Shown piece after piece: positions 28,728-37,624 of a DNA stretch of 64,000 bases. The stretch covers positions 124,001 through 188,000 of the forward strand of contig NZ_JBJJBQ010000006.1 in the NCBI RefSeq assembly GCF_045446075.1, given 5' to 3'. This stretch comes from Flavisericum labens. GTDB lineage: Bacteria > Bacteroidota > Bacteroidia > Flavobacteriales > Flavobacteriaceae. Made by a program: the position numbers and the translations under genes. Each line of letters opens with the position of its first letter. The first letter of the stretch is position 1. The notes under the pieces were generated by a model. That model was not told the origin of the DNA. It ran no database searches and saw only the letters and a list, made by a program, of their open reading frames with translations.

Positions 28728-28790
28728 CAGCCAGCACCAAGTTGTTGAATCTCACAACTTAAGGCACCGACTGCTTGAATAATAGTCTCT

Positions 28791-30356
28791 TTAGTAAATA
28801 CGCCATGCGTAAAAATAAGTACGCATATCAATATCTGGATCTTCAGTTAGATTCACTCTAATATAATCATTCTTACCATTTTGTACATTCTTTAAAAGAA
28901 TCTTCTCTTCTTTTTTTCCTAGATACTCGTTGGCAGACAGCAAATCATCTTCGGTAAATTCTGCGGATAGGATGATGTAGTCCTTTTCTAGATCAGGCAT
29001 ATACAATTCCACCTCTCGAGTATCATCATCTGAAGGGATAGACCAAAATGTATTTTCAGCCACGTTTATATAATTATTTGTAGTGCGTGTATAGGATACA
29101 AAGCCCTTACGCTTACCATCTTGATAAATGGCTGCATACATATTGCCATGCAATTTGATATCATTGTCGCCATTACTATCAACCATTCTTAATCCATGAA
29201 GCTGAATACCAAATTTTTGGTAAGCTGGATAGCATGTTCTAATATTATATTCGCTGGATAAAACCACATTGGCTATTGGGAAGCCATTTCTAATGTACCG
29301 CAGCGTATAGCCCAATGGCGCCCCTGGAGAATTGGCTGAATACTCACCACCTTCGGTGATATACTCATAAACCCCTTGTGGACCGGTAACCACTTTTGCT
29401 GCATCGCCCGATGACCCACCAATAACCAAAGCCTTTACGGTAGAGCTATCCCAAAACGATTGATGCTGCCCCTCGCCTCCAGCATTCCCACCGCTGAAAG
29501 CGGCATTAAAAGCAGCTTGGGTATCAGTAAATTTAGAGTTGGTTTCTACCGTATATATTAACATACGGCCATATTTTACAGACGAAACGATTACAGGGCT
29601 TGTAGCATTAAAACTTGGCATTTCATTAAAAAGTTTGCCAGGGTTTTGCTTGTCTTCAACAGTTAGATCTATGGTATAATACACTTGCAAATATTTAATA
29701 ACATACTTATATTGTTTTTCTGAACTACTAAAATTGAAAGATCCGGAAATACTATTTTTTCCTTTAGAATAACTAGCGCCCAAAGCAACATTGAGATGCT
29801 CTTCGGAATAGACCTCTTCGGTAGTAAAAAATACTTCAGCTGAGGCCGACCCCGTAACACCTTGTTGAAGCATGTCTTTTACACTCTCCCTAACGGTGGC
29901 TAAATTTGGGTTTTCTACAACTGTAGATGGTTTTCCATTTAAATTCTCTAAAGAAACCGATAAAGTAATAGGGGCTCTACCTCCAGTAATTTCAATATAT
30001 TCTCCAGTGGGAATGGATTCTCCTATTAGCATGGCCCCCGGATAAATAACATCGCTTGTCGGATCTAATAAAATCATTTCACTAAACCCGGGAGCCGTTT
30101 TGTATTTTTTAACGACACACTCATCGCTCTGCCCTTCGCGTTCTTTACTTACATCCTCTATAAATTCCTCTCCTGTGATTTCTGGCTGCTCAAAATTGCC
30201 CAAGCTTGCCAGCAGAGAATTGTTTTCTTGTAGGGTTTCTACTGAAATTTTACCGTCATCTACACTTTCCTTGCTACATCCATTACTTAATATTAAAATG
30301 AAAGCGAAAAGAAAACCGTAAACCATGTTTTTGATTGTTAATAGCTGTGTTTTCAT
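28791..30356 (-). CDS. Thiol-activated-cytolysin (CDC) family lipoprotein
   Basis: 521 residues from ATG at 30356; a longer frame adds nine. A lipobox (ILSNGC, Cys27) marks a surface or periplasmic lipoprotein. From about 85 to 375 the sequence follows cholesterol-dependent cytolysins: IYPGAMLIGESI, RAPITLSV, EEVYSEEHLNVALGASY, QVYYTIDL, VSSVKYGR, VIGGSSGDAAKVVTG and APLGYTLRYIRNG all have recognisable counterparts. The last 145 residues do not contain the cholesterol-sensing undecapeptide ECTGLAWEWWR, so the membrane receptor must differ. Related CDC-like proteins in Bacteroidota form pores, some as two-component pairs. It faces a regulator gene across 307 bases. Role (toxin, competition or defence) is inference. 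Confidence 0.85.
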   Translation of the reverse strand: MKTQLLTIKNMVYGFLFAFILILSNGCSKESVDDGKISVETLQENNSLLASLGNFEQPEITGEEFIEDVSKEREGQSDECVVKKYKTAPGFSEMILLDPTSDVIYPGAMLIGESIPTGEYIEITGGRAPITLSVSLENLNGKPSTVVENPNLATVRESVKDMLQQGVTGSASAEVFFTTEEVYSEEHLNVALGASYSKGKNSISGSFNFSSSEKQYKYVIKYLQVYYTIDLTVEDKQNPGKLFNEMPSFNATSPVIVSSVKYGRMLIYTVETNSKFTDTQAAFNAAFSGGNAGGEGQHQSFWDSSTVKALVIGGSSGDAAKVVTGPQGVYEYITEGGEYSANSPGAPLGYTLRYIRNGFPIANVVLSSEYNIRTCYPAYQKFGIQLHGLRMVDSNGDNDIKLHGNMYAAIYQDGKRKGFVSYTRTTNNYINVAENTFWSIPSDDDTREVELYMPDLEKDYIILSAEFTEDDLLSANEYLGKKEEKILLKNVQNGKNDYIRVNLTEDPDIDMRTYFYAWRIY

Positions 30357-30663
30357 AATTTCTGATTTTTTGTGATTCAACACTGTAAAACTATATATGG
30401 AAACACCTGAAAACTAATTTTTGGCATGGACAAACTATGGACATGAAGCGATAAACAAGTATGCTTTAAACATGGACTCCTTATTTTAAAAAAACAAAAC
30501 CAAAACATTTAAACATTTGATTTACAATACCTTAATATAACTTAAATTGTTTTATAAAACACCTTTAAATGGACAACACATAGACACCTGGATTTTTTAA
30601 GGCTTTTCATATGTTTCAAGGAAAACCTTTTATCATTAACTTAGTAACATAAACACTTTTTAT
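30357..30663. promoter_or_regulatory. Divergent intergenic region with four ATGGAC repeats
   Basis: 307 AT-rich bases between the CDC-family gene (leftward) and the TPR/HTH regulator gene (rightward). No exact TAnnTTTG box is seen in either direction. The hexamer ATGGAC occurs four times in the same orientation, at 30426-30431, 30437-30442, 30472-30477 and 30569-30574, the first two spaced 11 bases apart (one helical turn). These are candidate regulator-binding sites; nothing else was found. Confidence 0.4.
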
Positions 30664-32541
30664 ATGAAACCTAAATACTCATTGTTTATTTTATTTTTGG
30701 TGCTTTTTCAAATTGGAGGTTCTCAGAATAAAATGAATATCGATAGTCTTTTAACTGCATATGAAGCTCAAGCCATAGATACATTAAAAACTAGAACAAC
30801 AAATAGTATTATAAACTACTATATGTACCGCTCACCAGACAAAGCAGAGTATTATGCAAAAGAACTGTTAAGGCTATCAAATCAACTGGAGTATAAATCT
30901 GGAATATCATTAGCATATTATCAATTAGGTATCCTTCATAACAATAAAGACAAAATTGATTCAGCAAAATATTATTACAACTCAAGCCTTAAAATTGCCA
31001 AAGAACTTAAAAATCAAGCATATATATCTCAATCTTATAGAGGGCTTGCTATTCTCGAATTCTCCCAAGGCAACCTTAATAATGCTGATAGCATCAATGA
31101 TATAGACCTACTAAATTCCAAAAAACATAATGATTCTATAGGAATCGCTCTAGCTTATGATTTTAAAGGAACAATCAATCAGAATAAAGGCTACTACTCC
31201 CTTGCTTTGTCAAATAGCTTAAAGGGACTCGACATTTTTGAACAACTAGAAGACTCCATACGAATTGCTGACTGCTATAACCATTTGGCCACTATTGAAC
31301 ATAACTTGGGTAATTTGAACAAAGCCATTACTTACAACGAAAAGGCCCTTGAAATTTATAACGACTTTGGCGACACATATTATCAGGCCCAAGTTTTAAA
31401 TGACATCGGCGTAATGTATAACCTTTTAAACCAAGAGGAAAAAGCATTAGTTTTTTTTAGAAGAAGTATTGAAAAAAGCAAATTAACACAAGTAAAGTCT
31501 TTGGAAGCTGCCGCAGAAACCAATATTGGTGAGTCCTATATAAAACAAGGACAATATGATAAAGCCATTGAACACCTAAATAAATCAATAGAAGTTTCAA
31601 AATCTATTAACGCCCTAAGACGAATCGCCATTGCAGAAAACAAAATGGCAAAACTTTATATTTTAAAAAATGAACCTGCCATTGCCCTAAAATACGTAAA
31701 TAGCGCTCTTAATTACGCCGAAAAAAATGGAAACATATCCATTAAAAATTCAGCGTTGAAATACTTAAGTCAAGCCTACGAAAAACAAGGAAAAGCAAGT
31801 TTATCTCTAGAAGCTTTTAAAGCGTTCAAAATATTGAGTGACTCTATAATCAATACGAAAAAAATTAAAATTATTGAAGAATTAAGGACCACCTTTGATT
31901 TAGAAAAAAAAGAAGCCAAAATTGCATTACAAAACGAAGAAATTAAAACCCTAAATGTTCAAGCAAAAAACGACAAACTAACCAAATCACTTTATGGTAT
32001 TGGTGCGTTTTCATTTTTAGCAATATCCGGACTTTTATTTTTTGGCTTTAAACAACGCATAAAAAAGAACCATATTGAGCACGAAAAACAAAAAGAAATC
32101 TACAAACAGGAAATAGAATTTAAAAAGAAAGAATTGGCATCACAAACCTTACATTTGGTTCAAAAAAACACCTTTATACAAGAATTGAAAAAGAATCTTG
32201 AAAAAATTAAAAAATCGCCTGAACTCTTTAAAGTAGAATTTAGAAGATTGGTGATGCTGCTAAAAAAAGAAAGTGCCGAAGACAAAGACTGGGAGGTTTT
32301 TAAATCCTACTTTTCTGAAGTACATAACAATTTCGACAATAAATTGAAAACTATTGATCCTAATGTTACCGAAAAGGAAATAAGGCTCGCTTCCTTTTTA
32401 CGCATGAACCTATCCACAAAAGAAATTGCATCCATGCTTAATGTGCTACCCGAGAGTGTTCTAAAAAGTAAATACCGTCTAAAAAAGAAACTTAACCTAG
32501 ACAAAGAAACAGATTTAACCGACTTTTTAAACAGGCTTTAA
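30664..32541 (+). CDS. TPR sensor with membrane segment and C-terminal HTH DNA-binding domain
   Basis: 625 residues. Signal peptide or N-terminal anchor (about 1-20), then some eight tetratricopeptide repeats to about residue 400 (examples NKAITYNEKALEIYNDFGD, YDKAIEHLNKSIEVSKS), a coiled segment, one membrane span (about 440-460, LYGIGAFSFLAISGLLFFGF), a cytoplasmic coiled coil, and a C-terminal helix-turn-helix (VTEKEIRLASFLRMNLSTKEIASMLNV then KSKYRLKKKLNL). This puts TPRs outside and the DNA-binding domain inside, a one-component sensor layout common in Flavobacteriia. Divergent from the cytolysin-family gene, which it may regulate (inference). Confidence 0.88.
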   Translation: MKPKYSLFILFLVLFQIGGSQNKMNIDSLLTAYEAQAIDTLKTRTTNSIINYYMYRSPDKAEYYAKELLRLSNQLEYKSGISLAYYQLGILHNNKDKIDSAKYYYNSSLKIAKELKNQAYISQSYRGLAILEFSQGNLNNADSINDIDLLNSKKHNDSIGIALAYDFKGTINQNKGYYSLALSNSLKGLDIFEQLEDSIRIADCYNHLATIEHNLGNLNKAITYNEKALEIYNDFGDTYYQAQVLNDIGVMYNLLNQEEKALVFFRRSIEKSKLTQVKSLEAAAETNIGESYIKQGQYDKAIEHLNKSIEVSKSINALRRIAIAENKMAKLYILKNEPAIALKYVNSALNYAEKNGNISIKNSALKYLSQAYEKQGKASLSLEAFKAFKILSDSIINTKKIKIIEELRTTFDLEKKEAKIALQNEEIKTLNVQAKNDKLTKSLYGIGAFSFLAISGLLFFGFKQRIKKNHIEHEKQKEIYKQEIEFKKKELASQTLHLVQKNTFIQELKKNLEKIKKSPELFKVEFRRLVMLLKKESAEDKDWEVFKSYFSEVHNNFDNKLKTIDPNVTEKEIRLASFLRMNLSTKEIASMLNVLPESVLKSKYRLKKKLNLDKETDLTDFLNRL

Positions 32542-32546
32542 AGCCT

Positions 32547-32554
32547 TATCTTTG
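32547..32554 (+). promoter_or_regulatory. Bacteroidota -7 promoter element (TATCTTTG) ahead of the DCC-family gene
   Basis: TATCTTTG fits TAnnTTTG and lies just after the regulator's stop, 91 bases before the ATG at 32645. The transcript would include both palindromes at 32567-32637 in its leader. Confidence 0.45.
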
Positions 32555-32566
32555 TAACGTTTTGCC

Positions 32567-32637
32567 ATTCCTGCGAAAGCAGGAATCTACAATGAACTTA
32601 AATCTCTCAAAAAAAAGATTCCTGCCTTGGCAGGAAT
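32567..32637. repeat. Paired intergenic palindromes (REP-like element)
   Basis: ATTCCTGC-GAAA-GCAGGAAT (32567-32586) and ATTCCTGCC-TT-GGCAGGAAT (32618-32637) are perfect hairpins 31 bases apart, and each arm also pairs with the other hairpin. Such CATTCCTGC.GCAGGAATG pairs are common dispersed intergenic repeats in bacteria. Their mobility and function are unknown. Confidence 0.8.
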
Positions 32638-32644
32638 GACAGTT

Positions 32645-33061
32645 ATGGTAAACCTCCCTAAAAACAAAAAACTTATCCTCTTTGATGGTGTTTGCAATTT
32701 ATGTACCGGCAGTGTTCAATACGTTATTAAGCAAGACAAAAACAACCTTTTTATGTTTGCCGCATTGCAAAGTGACATAGGTAAGATAATTATTGAAAAG
32801 TTTAAGATTGACACTTCTAAAACCGATTCCATTCTGCTTTACTCCCCAGAAAAAGGGATTGAGCACAAATCAACCGCCGCTTTAAAAATAGCATCAAAGC
32901 TAAGGTTTCCAATAAACTTGATGGTTGTGTTTTTTATCATTCCAACGTTTATTAGGAATGGGGTTTACGACTATATTGCCAAAAACCGATACAAGTGGTA
33001 TGGTAAAAAAGACGCTTGTATGATTCCTACTCCCGAATTGAAAAGTAAATTTTTACAATAG
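32645..33061 (+). CDS. DCC-family (DUF393) thiol-disulfide oxidoreductase-like protein
   Basis: 138 residues from ATG at 32645. The longer frame from 32627 would start inside the second palindrome, so it is rejected. The family motif DGVCNLC sits near the N-terminus with Cys pair C-x2-C, followed by KQDKNNLFMFAALQS and a hydrophobic stretch FPINLMVVFFIIPTFIRNGVY, and the family ending RYKWYGKKDACMIP. DUF393 proteins have a thioredoxin-like fold; a redox role is assumed from the CXXC but no substrate is known. Probably its own transcript (promoter at 32547). Confidence 0.85.
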   Translation: MVNLPKNKKLILFDGVCNLCTGSVQYVIKQDKNNLFMFAALQSDIGKIIIEKFKIDTSKTDSILLYSPEKGIEHKSTAALKIASKLRFPINLMVVFFIIPTFIRNGVYDYIAKNRYKWYGKKDACMIPTPELKSKFLQ

Positions 33062-33247
33062 CTTGTTTGTAATGTTTTCCATAGCACAATTACAGCTAGT
33101 TAATTATGTGATTTCTCTCTGCGTTCGAAATGACTTGTAAATTATAACTAACACCTGTAAAGTCATGTAGAAATGAGCCACGATTGAGACATCGCATAAA
33201 ATATCAAAACAATACGCTTAATTTTTTAATCGCATTTTTCGCATAGC

Positions 33248-34066
33248 TTATTCTTCCACCAGACTCCCCCACTCGGTCCAAGAACCATCATAAACAGCCA
33301 GGTTTGTATAACCAGATATATCTGCCCCCAACGCCAAAACGCATGCCGTAATTCCTGAGCCGCATGAAAAAATAACACGGCTATCCTTTTTATTTAAAAG
33401 TTTGAAAAAAGCATGTTCCAAAGCCTCTTTTTGTTTCAACTTGCCATCTTCCAATAAATCCGTAAAAGGTAAATTTACTGAATTTGGAATATTCCCCATT
33501 CGCAAGCCTTCGCGGGGTTCTGGCTCCAGACTTTTAAATCGGCCAGCCGATCGGGCATCAATTATGGTGTGGGTCTTGTGTTTTGAGGCTTCTTTAACAT
33601 CTTCAAAAAACTGCATGAACCCAGGTTGTAAATGGGCTTCAAAATCTCCAATATTGCCTGAATATGCTTTCATCGGTTCAGCCGGAAATTCCATTTTTTG
33701 CCAGGCCAGAAAACCACCGTTCAACACAGCGACGTTTTCAAAACCAAAAGCTTTAAATAGCCACCAAACACGTGCACTTGAGTAAATGCCCTTGTCATCA
33801 TAAACCACAATGGCACTGTTCTTATTAATACCTAATGCCCGAGCTTCTTTTTGAAATTGTTCTTCAGAAGGAAAAGCACTGGGAAACGGGTCATCTGTAT
33901 TACTAAACTTCTTTTTGATATCGAAAAATCGAGCATTTTTAATCTGCTTTTGAGAAGTATTAAAGGTTTTATTAATCGTTCCGTCTAAAACAATAAGATT
34001 TTTGGCATTTAAGTTTTCATTTAGCCATTCAACTGAAACAATAGGTGATTTTAAGTCCATGTTCAA
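33248..34066 (-). CDS. Sulfurtransferase with two rhodanese domains (thiosulfate/3-mercaptopyruvate type)
   Basis: 272 residues. Two tandem rhodanese domains (about 8-130 and 150-270). The catalytic loop CGSGIT starts with Cys235 in the second domain; the first domain lacks the cysteine, as is normal. Arg residues for substrate binding appear in ARSAGRF. A CGSGxT loop is common in mercaptopyruvate sulfurtransferases (CG[S/T]G[V/I]T), so 3-mercaptopyruvate is the better guess for donor. Cytoplasmic: no signal. It begins 5 bases after the symporter stop and is likely co-transcribed with it. An internal ATG two codons later (MDLKSP) is an equally good start. Confidence 0.9.
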   Translation of the reverse strand: MNMDLKSPIVSVEWLNENLNAKNLIVLDGTINKTFNTSQKQIKNARFFDIKKKFSNTDDPFPSAFPSEEQFQKEARALGINKNSAIVVYDDKGIYSSARVWWLFKAFGFENVAVLNGGFLAWQKMEFPAEPMKAYSGNIGDFEAHLQPGFMQFFEDVKEASKHKTHTIIDARSAGRFKSLEPEPREGLRMGNIPNSVNLPFTDLLEDGKLKQKEALEHAFFKLLNKKDSRVIFSCGSGITACVLALGADISGYTNLAVYDGSWTEWGSLVEE

Positions 34067-34071
34067 ACTGT

Positions 34072-35397
34072 TTATTTCACTTCATCATAATGATCATCCC
34101 ATTCTTTAGGGTGCGGATCATGAAGCTTATCTAAAGATTTAGCAACCATCATTGAAACCGTGGCATCTCCTGTAACATTTACAACGGTTCTACACATATC
34201 CAACGGTCTATCAACCGCAAAAATCAGCGCCAAACCAATAGGCAATAATTCAGCCGGAAAACCAATAGACTCCAATACAATAACGAGCATCACCATACCA
34301 GCACTTGGCACGGCGGCACTACCAATAGATGCCAACAATGCCGTTAAAACGATAACCAATTGGTTGGTGAATGTTAATCCTTCTGGCCAAATTACCTGCA
34401 TAATAAAGACGGCAGCAATCCCTTGGTACAAACTGGTACCATCCATATTAACAGTTGCTCCAACTGGGAGAACAAAACCAGACACCTCTTTATCCACACC
34501 TATATGTTCTTCCACGCGTTCCATGGTAACAGGCAAAGTAGCCGCACTACTACTGGTTGAAAATGCTAACAATTGCGCCGGACTTATTTGTTTTAAAAAC
34601 CATAGCGGCGATTTTTTGGTGTAAACGCTAACCAGAATGAGGTAGAAACATATCATTAAAATGAGTCCACCAACAACACAAAGCGAATAATAAACGAGTT
34701 TGATAAGTATTTCGGCATCATCAAACGCAATAATAACATTGGCTAGAAGGGCGAAAACAGCATATGGCGCAAAAAGCATAATTAAATCGACCATTTTCAT
34801 GACGACTTCATTTAGCGAATCAAAAAAATCTATAAGGGGTTTGGCTTTTTTTTCTCCTATTAAAAGCAAACAGATACCAACAAATAACGCAAAAAATATA
34901 ATCTGAAGCATGGAAGCATCAGCAAACGACTGAAATATGTTACTTGGAAATATATCAACCAGTGCTCGAAGCGGTCCTGCATCTTTTTGTGCACTGGCTT
35001 CTGTGATTTTATCGGTTACTCCAGCGTCGTTTTCATATTTAAGTTTGATTTTTTCAATGGTGTCCTGCGGCATGCCAACGCCAGGTTTTAATGTATTTAC
35101 AATACTTAATCCTATTATAATGGCAACAAGGGTAGTTCCTATATAAATAGAAATAGTACGCAGGCCCATCGATTTGATTTTAGAAATATCCTTTAAATCT
35201 GAAATTCCTTTGATTAAGGACGCTAAAATTAAAGGAACGGCGATAAGCTTTAAAAGATTGATAAATATGGTTCCGAAGGGTGAAACCCAATCGGTTACGA
35301 AATTTTTTCCGCCATCTACGTTATTCATAATAAACCCAAATATGATTCCGAGAACCATACCTATAATTATTTTCCAGTGTAGTGCTAGTTTTTTCAT
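34072..35397 (-). CDS. Dicarboxylate/amino acid:cation symporter (DAACS family)
   Basis: 441 residues with eight or more membrane helices and two re-entrant loops, as in GltPh/GltP. Diagnostic motifs are FSTSSSAATLPVT (first hairpin loop), VNMDGTSLYQG (unwound helix 7) and the later AVPSAGMVML and DRPLDMCRTVVNVTGD, which form the substrate and sodium sites. It would import glutamate, aspartate or C4-dicarboxylates with Na+ or H+. A hydrophilic insertion (about 100-150, KIKLKYENDAGVTDKITEAS) lies between helices 3 and 4, longer than in GltP. Followed 5 bases later by the sulfurtransferase gene. Confidence 0.92.
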   Translation of the reverse strand: MKKLALHWKIIIGMVLGIIFGFIMNNVDGGKNFVTDWVSPFGTIFINLLKLIAVPLILASLIKGISDLKDISKIKSMGLRTISIYIGTTLVAIIIGLSIVNTLKPGVGMPQDTIEKIKLKYENDAGVTDKITEASAQKDAGPLRALVDIFPSNIFQSFADASMLQIIFFALFVGICLLLIGEKKAKPLIDFFDSLNEVVMKMVDLIMLFAPYAVFALLANVIIAFDDAEILIKLVYYSLCVVGGLILMICFYLILVSVYTKKSPLWFLKQISPAQLLAFSTSSSAATLPVTMERVEEHIGVDKEVSGFVLPVGATVNMDGTSLYQGIAAVFIMQVIWPEGLTFTNQLVIVLTALLASIGSAAVPSAGMVMLVIVLESIGFPAELLPIGLALIFAVDRPLDMCRTVVNVTGDATVSMMVAKSLDKLHDPHPKEWDDHYDEVK

Positions 35398-35494
35398 AAA
35401 AAGCTTCTATGGGTTTTTGACGTTAATTTCTAATTGAGATAAATTTGAGACAAGATAAGTTATTTTACTTGGTTTAAAAACCATGTAAACAAAA

Positions 35495-35526
35495 TCATCC
35501 CGCCTTAGAAATAAAAGTCGGGATGA
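35495..35526 (-). terminator. Hairpin downstream of glmM, possible terminator
   Basis: TCATCCCG (35495-35502) pairs with CGGGATGA (35519-35526) around a 16-base loop. Read leftward it is followed by TTTTG. It lies 40 bases beyond the glmM stop. The long loop makes it only a fair candidate. Confidence 0.4.
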
Positions 35527-35565
35527 AATTAATTTTATTATCAGCTAAAAATGAAACCGTTATAT

Positions 35566-36948
35566 TTAGGCAATGCTCTTAATTTCTTCAATAAACTTAT
35601 CGCCTAAAGCATTGGCTTCCTCCTGTGATTTGGCCTCGGTATATATTCGAATAATAGGTTCGGTATTACTCTTGCGCAGGTGTACCCAACTTTCGGCAAA
35701 ATCTATCTTTACACCGTCAATGGTGGTTAGTTTTTCATTTTTGTAACGCTCTTCCATGGTCTTTAAAATACCATCAACATCCAATCCTGGAGTCAGTTCA
35801 ATCTTCTTTTTACCCATAAAATAGCTCGGATAGGTTTTTCTTAGGGCACTAACGCTTATATTTTGATCAGCCAAATGGCTTAAAAACAAAGCCACTCCCA
35901 CTAAAGCATCTCGCCCGTAATGCGAGGCTGGGTAAATAATACCGCCGTTACCTTCACCACCAATAACCACTTTGTTTTTCTTCATTAATTTCACAACATT
36001 AACCTCTCCTACTGCACTGGCTTCATAGGTGCCACCATGTTTTTCAGTAACATCTCTTAAAGCTCTCGTTGAACTCATGTTACTCACGGTATTGCCCGGT
36101 GTTCTGCTCAATACGTAATCGGCACAAGCCACCAAAGTGTATTCTTCGCCAAACATGTCGCCGTTTTCATCCATAAAGGCTAAACGGTCTACATCGGGGT
36201 CTACAACAATACCAAAATCGGCGTTATGTTTCTTCACAGCTTCCGATAAATCCGTTAAATGTTCCTTTAACGGCTCTGGATTGTGTGGAAAATGTCCGTT
36301 AGGCTCACAGTGGATTTTTATTACATCAACACCTAAACGCTCTAAAAGTAACGGGATGGCTATACCTCCTGTGGAGTTTACACCATCGACAACAACCCTA
36401 AACCTAGCCTCTTCAATAGCTTTTACGTTAACCAAATCTAAATCCAGCACCTCAATAATGTGCAAATCTATATAAGCTTGGTTTTTGGTTATTTTCCCTA
36501 AATGGTCAACATCGGCAAAGTCCATATTACCTCTTTCGGCAATGTCCAAGATTTTTGCGCCTTCCACAGCATCCAAAAACTCTCCTTTTTCATTTAAAAG
36601 TTTTAAGGCATTCCACTGTTTTGGGTTATGACTAGCCGTTAAAATAATACCGCCATCGGCATGCTCCAGTGGTACGGCAACTTCTACCGTTGGGGTTGTG
36701 GAGAGCCCAATATTTACCACGTCAATGCCCATGCCTATAAGCGTATTCATCACCAAATTCTGCATCATTTTCCCCGAAATACGGGCATCGCGCCCTACCA
36801 CTACTTTATGGTTTTCTTTGTTACGCTGCTGTTTTAACCAAACACCGTAAGCCGACGCAAACTTTACGGCATCAATGGGCGTAAGGTTTTCGCCTACTTT
36901 TCCGCCTATGGTACCCCGAATTCCAGAAATAGATTTTATAAGTGTCAT
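35566..36948 (-). CDS. glmM: Phosphoglucosamine mutase
   Basis: 460 residues from ATG at 36948. Longer frames to 37029 run through the -7 promoter element at 36973-36980 and into the divergent acpH start, so they are rejected. The enzyme interconverts glucosamine-6-P and glucosamine-1-P for peptidoglycan and LPS precursors. The phosphoserine loop TASHNPKQWNALK, the metal-binding DPDVDRLAF and the sugar-binding GGEGNGGII are present, and the C-terminal phosphate-binding loop is RKSNTEPIIRIY. The N-terminal MTLIKSISGIRGTIGG is the usual Bacteroidota start. In Bacteroidota such proteins are annotated GlmM; phosphomannomutase activity cannot be excluded. Confidence 0.9.
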   Translation of the reverse strand: MTLIKSISGIRGTIGGKVGENLTPIDAVKFASAYGVWLKQQRNKENHKVVVGRDARISGKMMQNLVMNTLIGMGIDVVNIGLSTTPTVEVAVPLEHADGGIILTASHNPKQWNALKLLNEKGEFLDAVEGAKILDIAERGNMDFADVDHLGKITKNQAYIDLHIIEVLDLDLVNVKAIEEARFRVVVDGVNSTGGIAIPLLLERLGVDVIKIHCEPNGHFPHNPEPLKEHLTDLSEAVKKHNADFGIVVDPDVDRLAFMDENGDMFGEEYTLVACADYVLSRTPGNTVSNMSSTRALRDVTEKHGGTYEASAVGEVNVVKLMKKNKVVIGGEGNGGIIYPASHYGRDALVGVALFLSHLADQNISVSALRKTYPSYFMGKKKIELTPGLDVDGILKTMEERYKNEKLTTIDGVKIDFAESWVHLRKSNTEPIIRIYTEAKSQEEANALGDKFIEEIKSIA

Positions 36949-36972
36949 AACGTATTTTAAAAAGTTAAATGA

Positions 36973-36980
36973 CAAATATA
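36973..36980 (-). promoter_or_regulatory. Bacteroidota -7 promoter element (TATATTTG) for glmM
   Basis: Plus strand CAAATATA; on the minus strand TATATTTG fits TAnnTTTG and sits 25 bases upstream of the ATG at 36948, which supports that start. Confidence 0.5.
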
Positions 36981-37027
36981 GTATTTCAAAATGGGTTTTC
37001 TTAACGTGGAATTTGTAAATTTCAACC

Positions 37028-37624
37028 ATGAATTATTTGGCGCATATTTACCTTTCAGGAGAAAATGATTTAGTTACTATTGGAAATTTTATTGCAGATG
37101 GCATAAAAGGCAGTAAATACAAAAAGTACCCCAAGAATATCCAGATTGGTGTTTTGTTACACAGATATATTGACACTTATACCGATGCTCATAAAACTGT
37201 AAGATTGAGTACCAAGCGGCTTCATAAAAAATACGGACATTATTCTGGGATTATTGTCGACATACTTTATGACCATTTTTTAGCCAAAAACTGGGACAGA
37301 TATTCTGATGTACCGTTAGGCGAATATGTTGAAACATTTTACGATTCATTAGAGGAACATTACGAAATCCTTCCTTTGCGAATTCAAAAAATGATGCCTT
37401 ATTTGTTAGCCGATAATTGGTTATTGAGTTATGCTTCCATTGATGGTATTTCACGAGTTTTGGATGGTATGAACAGACGTACAAAAAACAGGTCTAGCAT
37501 GAACGAGGCTGTGGTTGAACTTGAAGAATTCTACACCGAATTTGAAAACGAATTCTCTAATTTTTTCGATGAACTCATTCAATTTTCCAAGCTTAAATTA
37601 GAAGAATTAGATCAAACCATATGA
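37028..37624 (+). CDS. acpH: Acyl carrier protein phosphodiesterase (AcpH/DUF479 family)
   Basis: 198 residues. The opening MNYLAHIYLSGENDLVTIGNFIADGIKG with LLHRYIDTYTDAH (metal-binding HD-type residues) and the later DILYDHFLAKNW is the AcpH pattern. AcpH removes the 4'-phosphopantetheine group from ACP, though the reaction is proven only in a few bacteria. Cytoplasmic. Its stop overlaps the next start (ATGA at 37621), so it is translationally coupled to the gamma-glutamyltransferase gene. Divergent from glmM with about 80 bases between the starts. Confidence 0.87.
   Translation: MNYLAHIYLSGENDLVTIGNFIADGIKGSKYKKYPKNIQIGVLLHRYIDTYTDAHKTVRLSTKRLHKKYGHYSGIIVDILYDHFLAKNWDRYSDVPLGEYVETFYDSLEEHYEILPLRIQKMMPYLLADNWLLSYASIDGISRVLDGMNRRTKNRSSMNEAVVELEEFYTEFENEFSNFFDELIQFSKLKLEELDQTI

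Noticed and set aside
28740..28761. AAGTTGT...ACAACTT hairpin after the mutS2-like gene as a terminator
   Set aside because: No T run follows in either direction close enough to call it.
33108..33134. GATTTCTCTCTGCGTTCGAAATGAC-like segment resembling a dispersed intergenic repeat remnant
   Set aside because: Only a weak five-base inverted end (ATTTC/GAAAT) and a single copy seen here; not enough to call a repeat.
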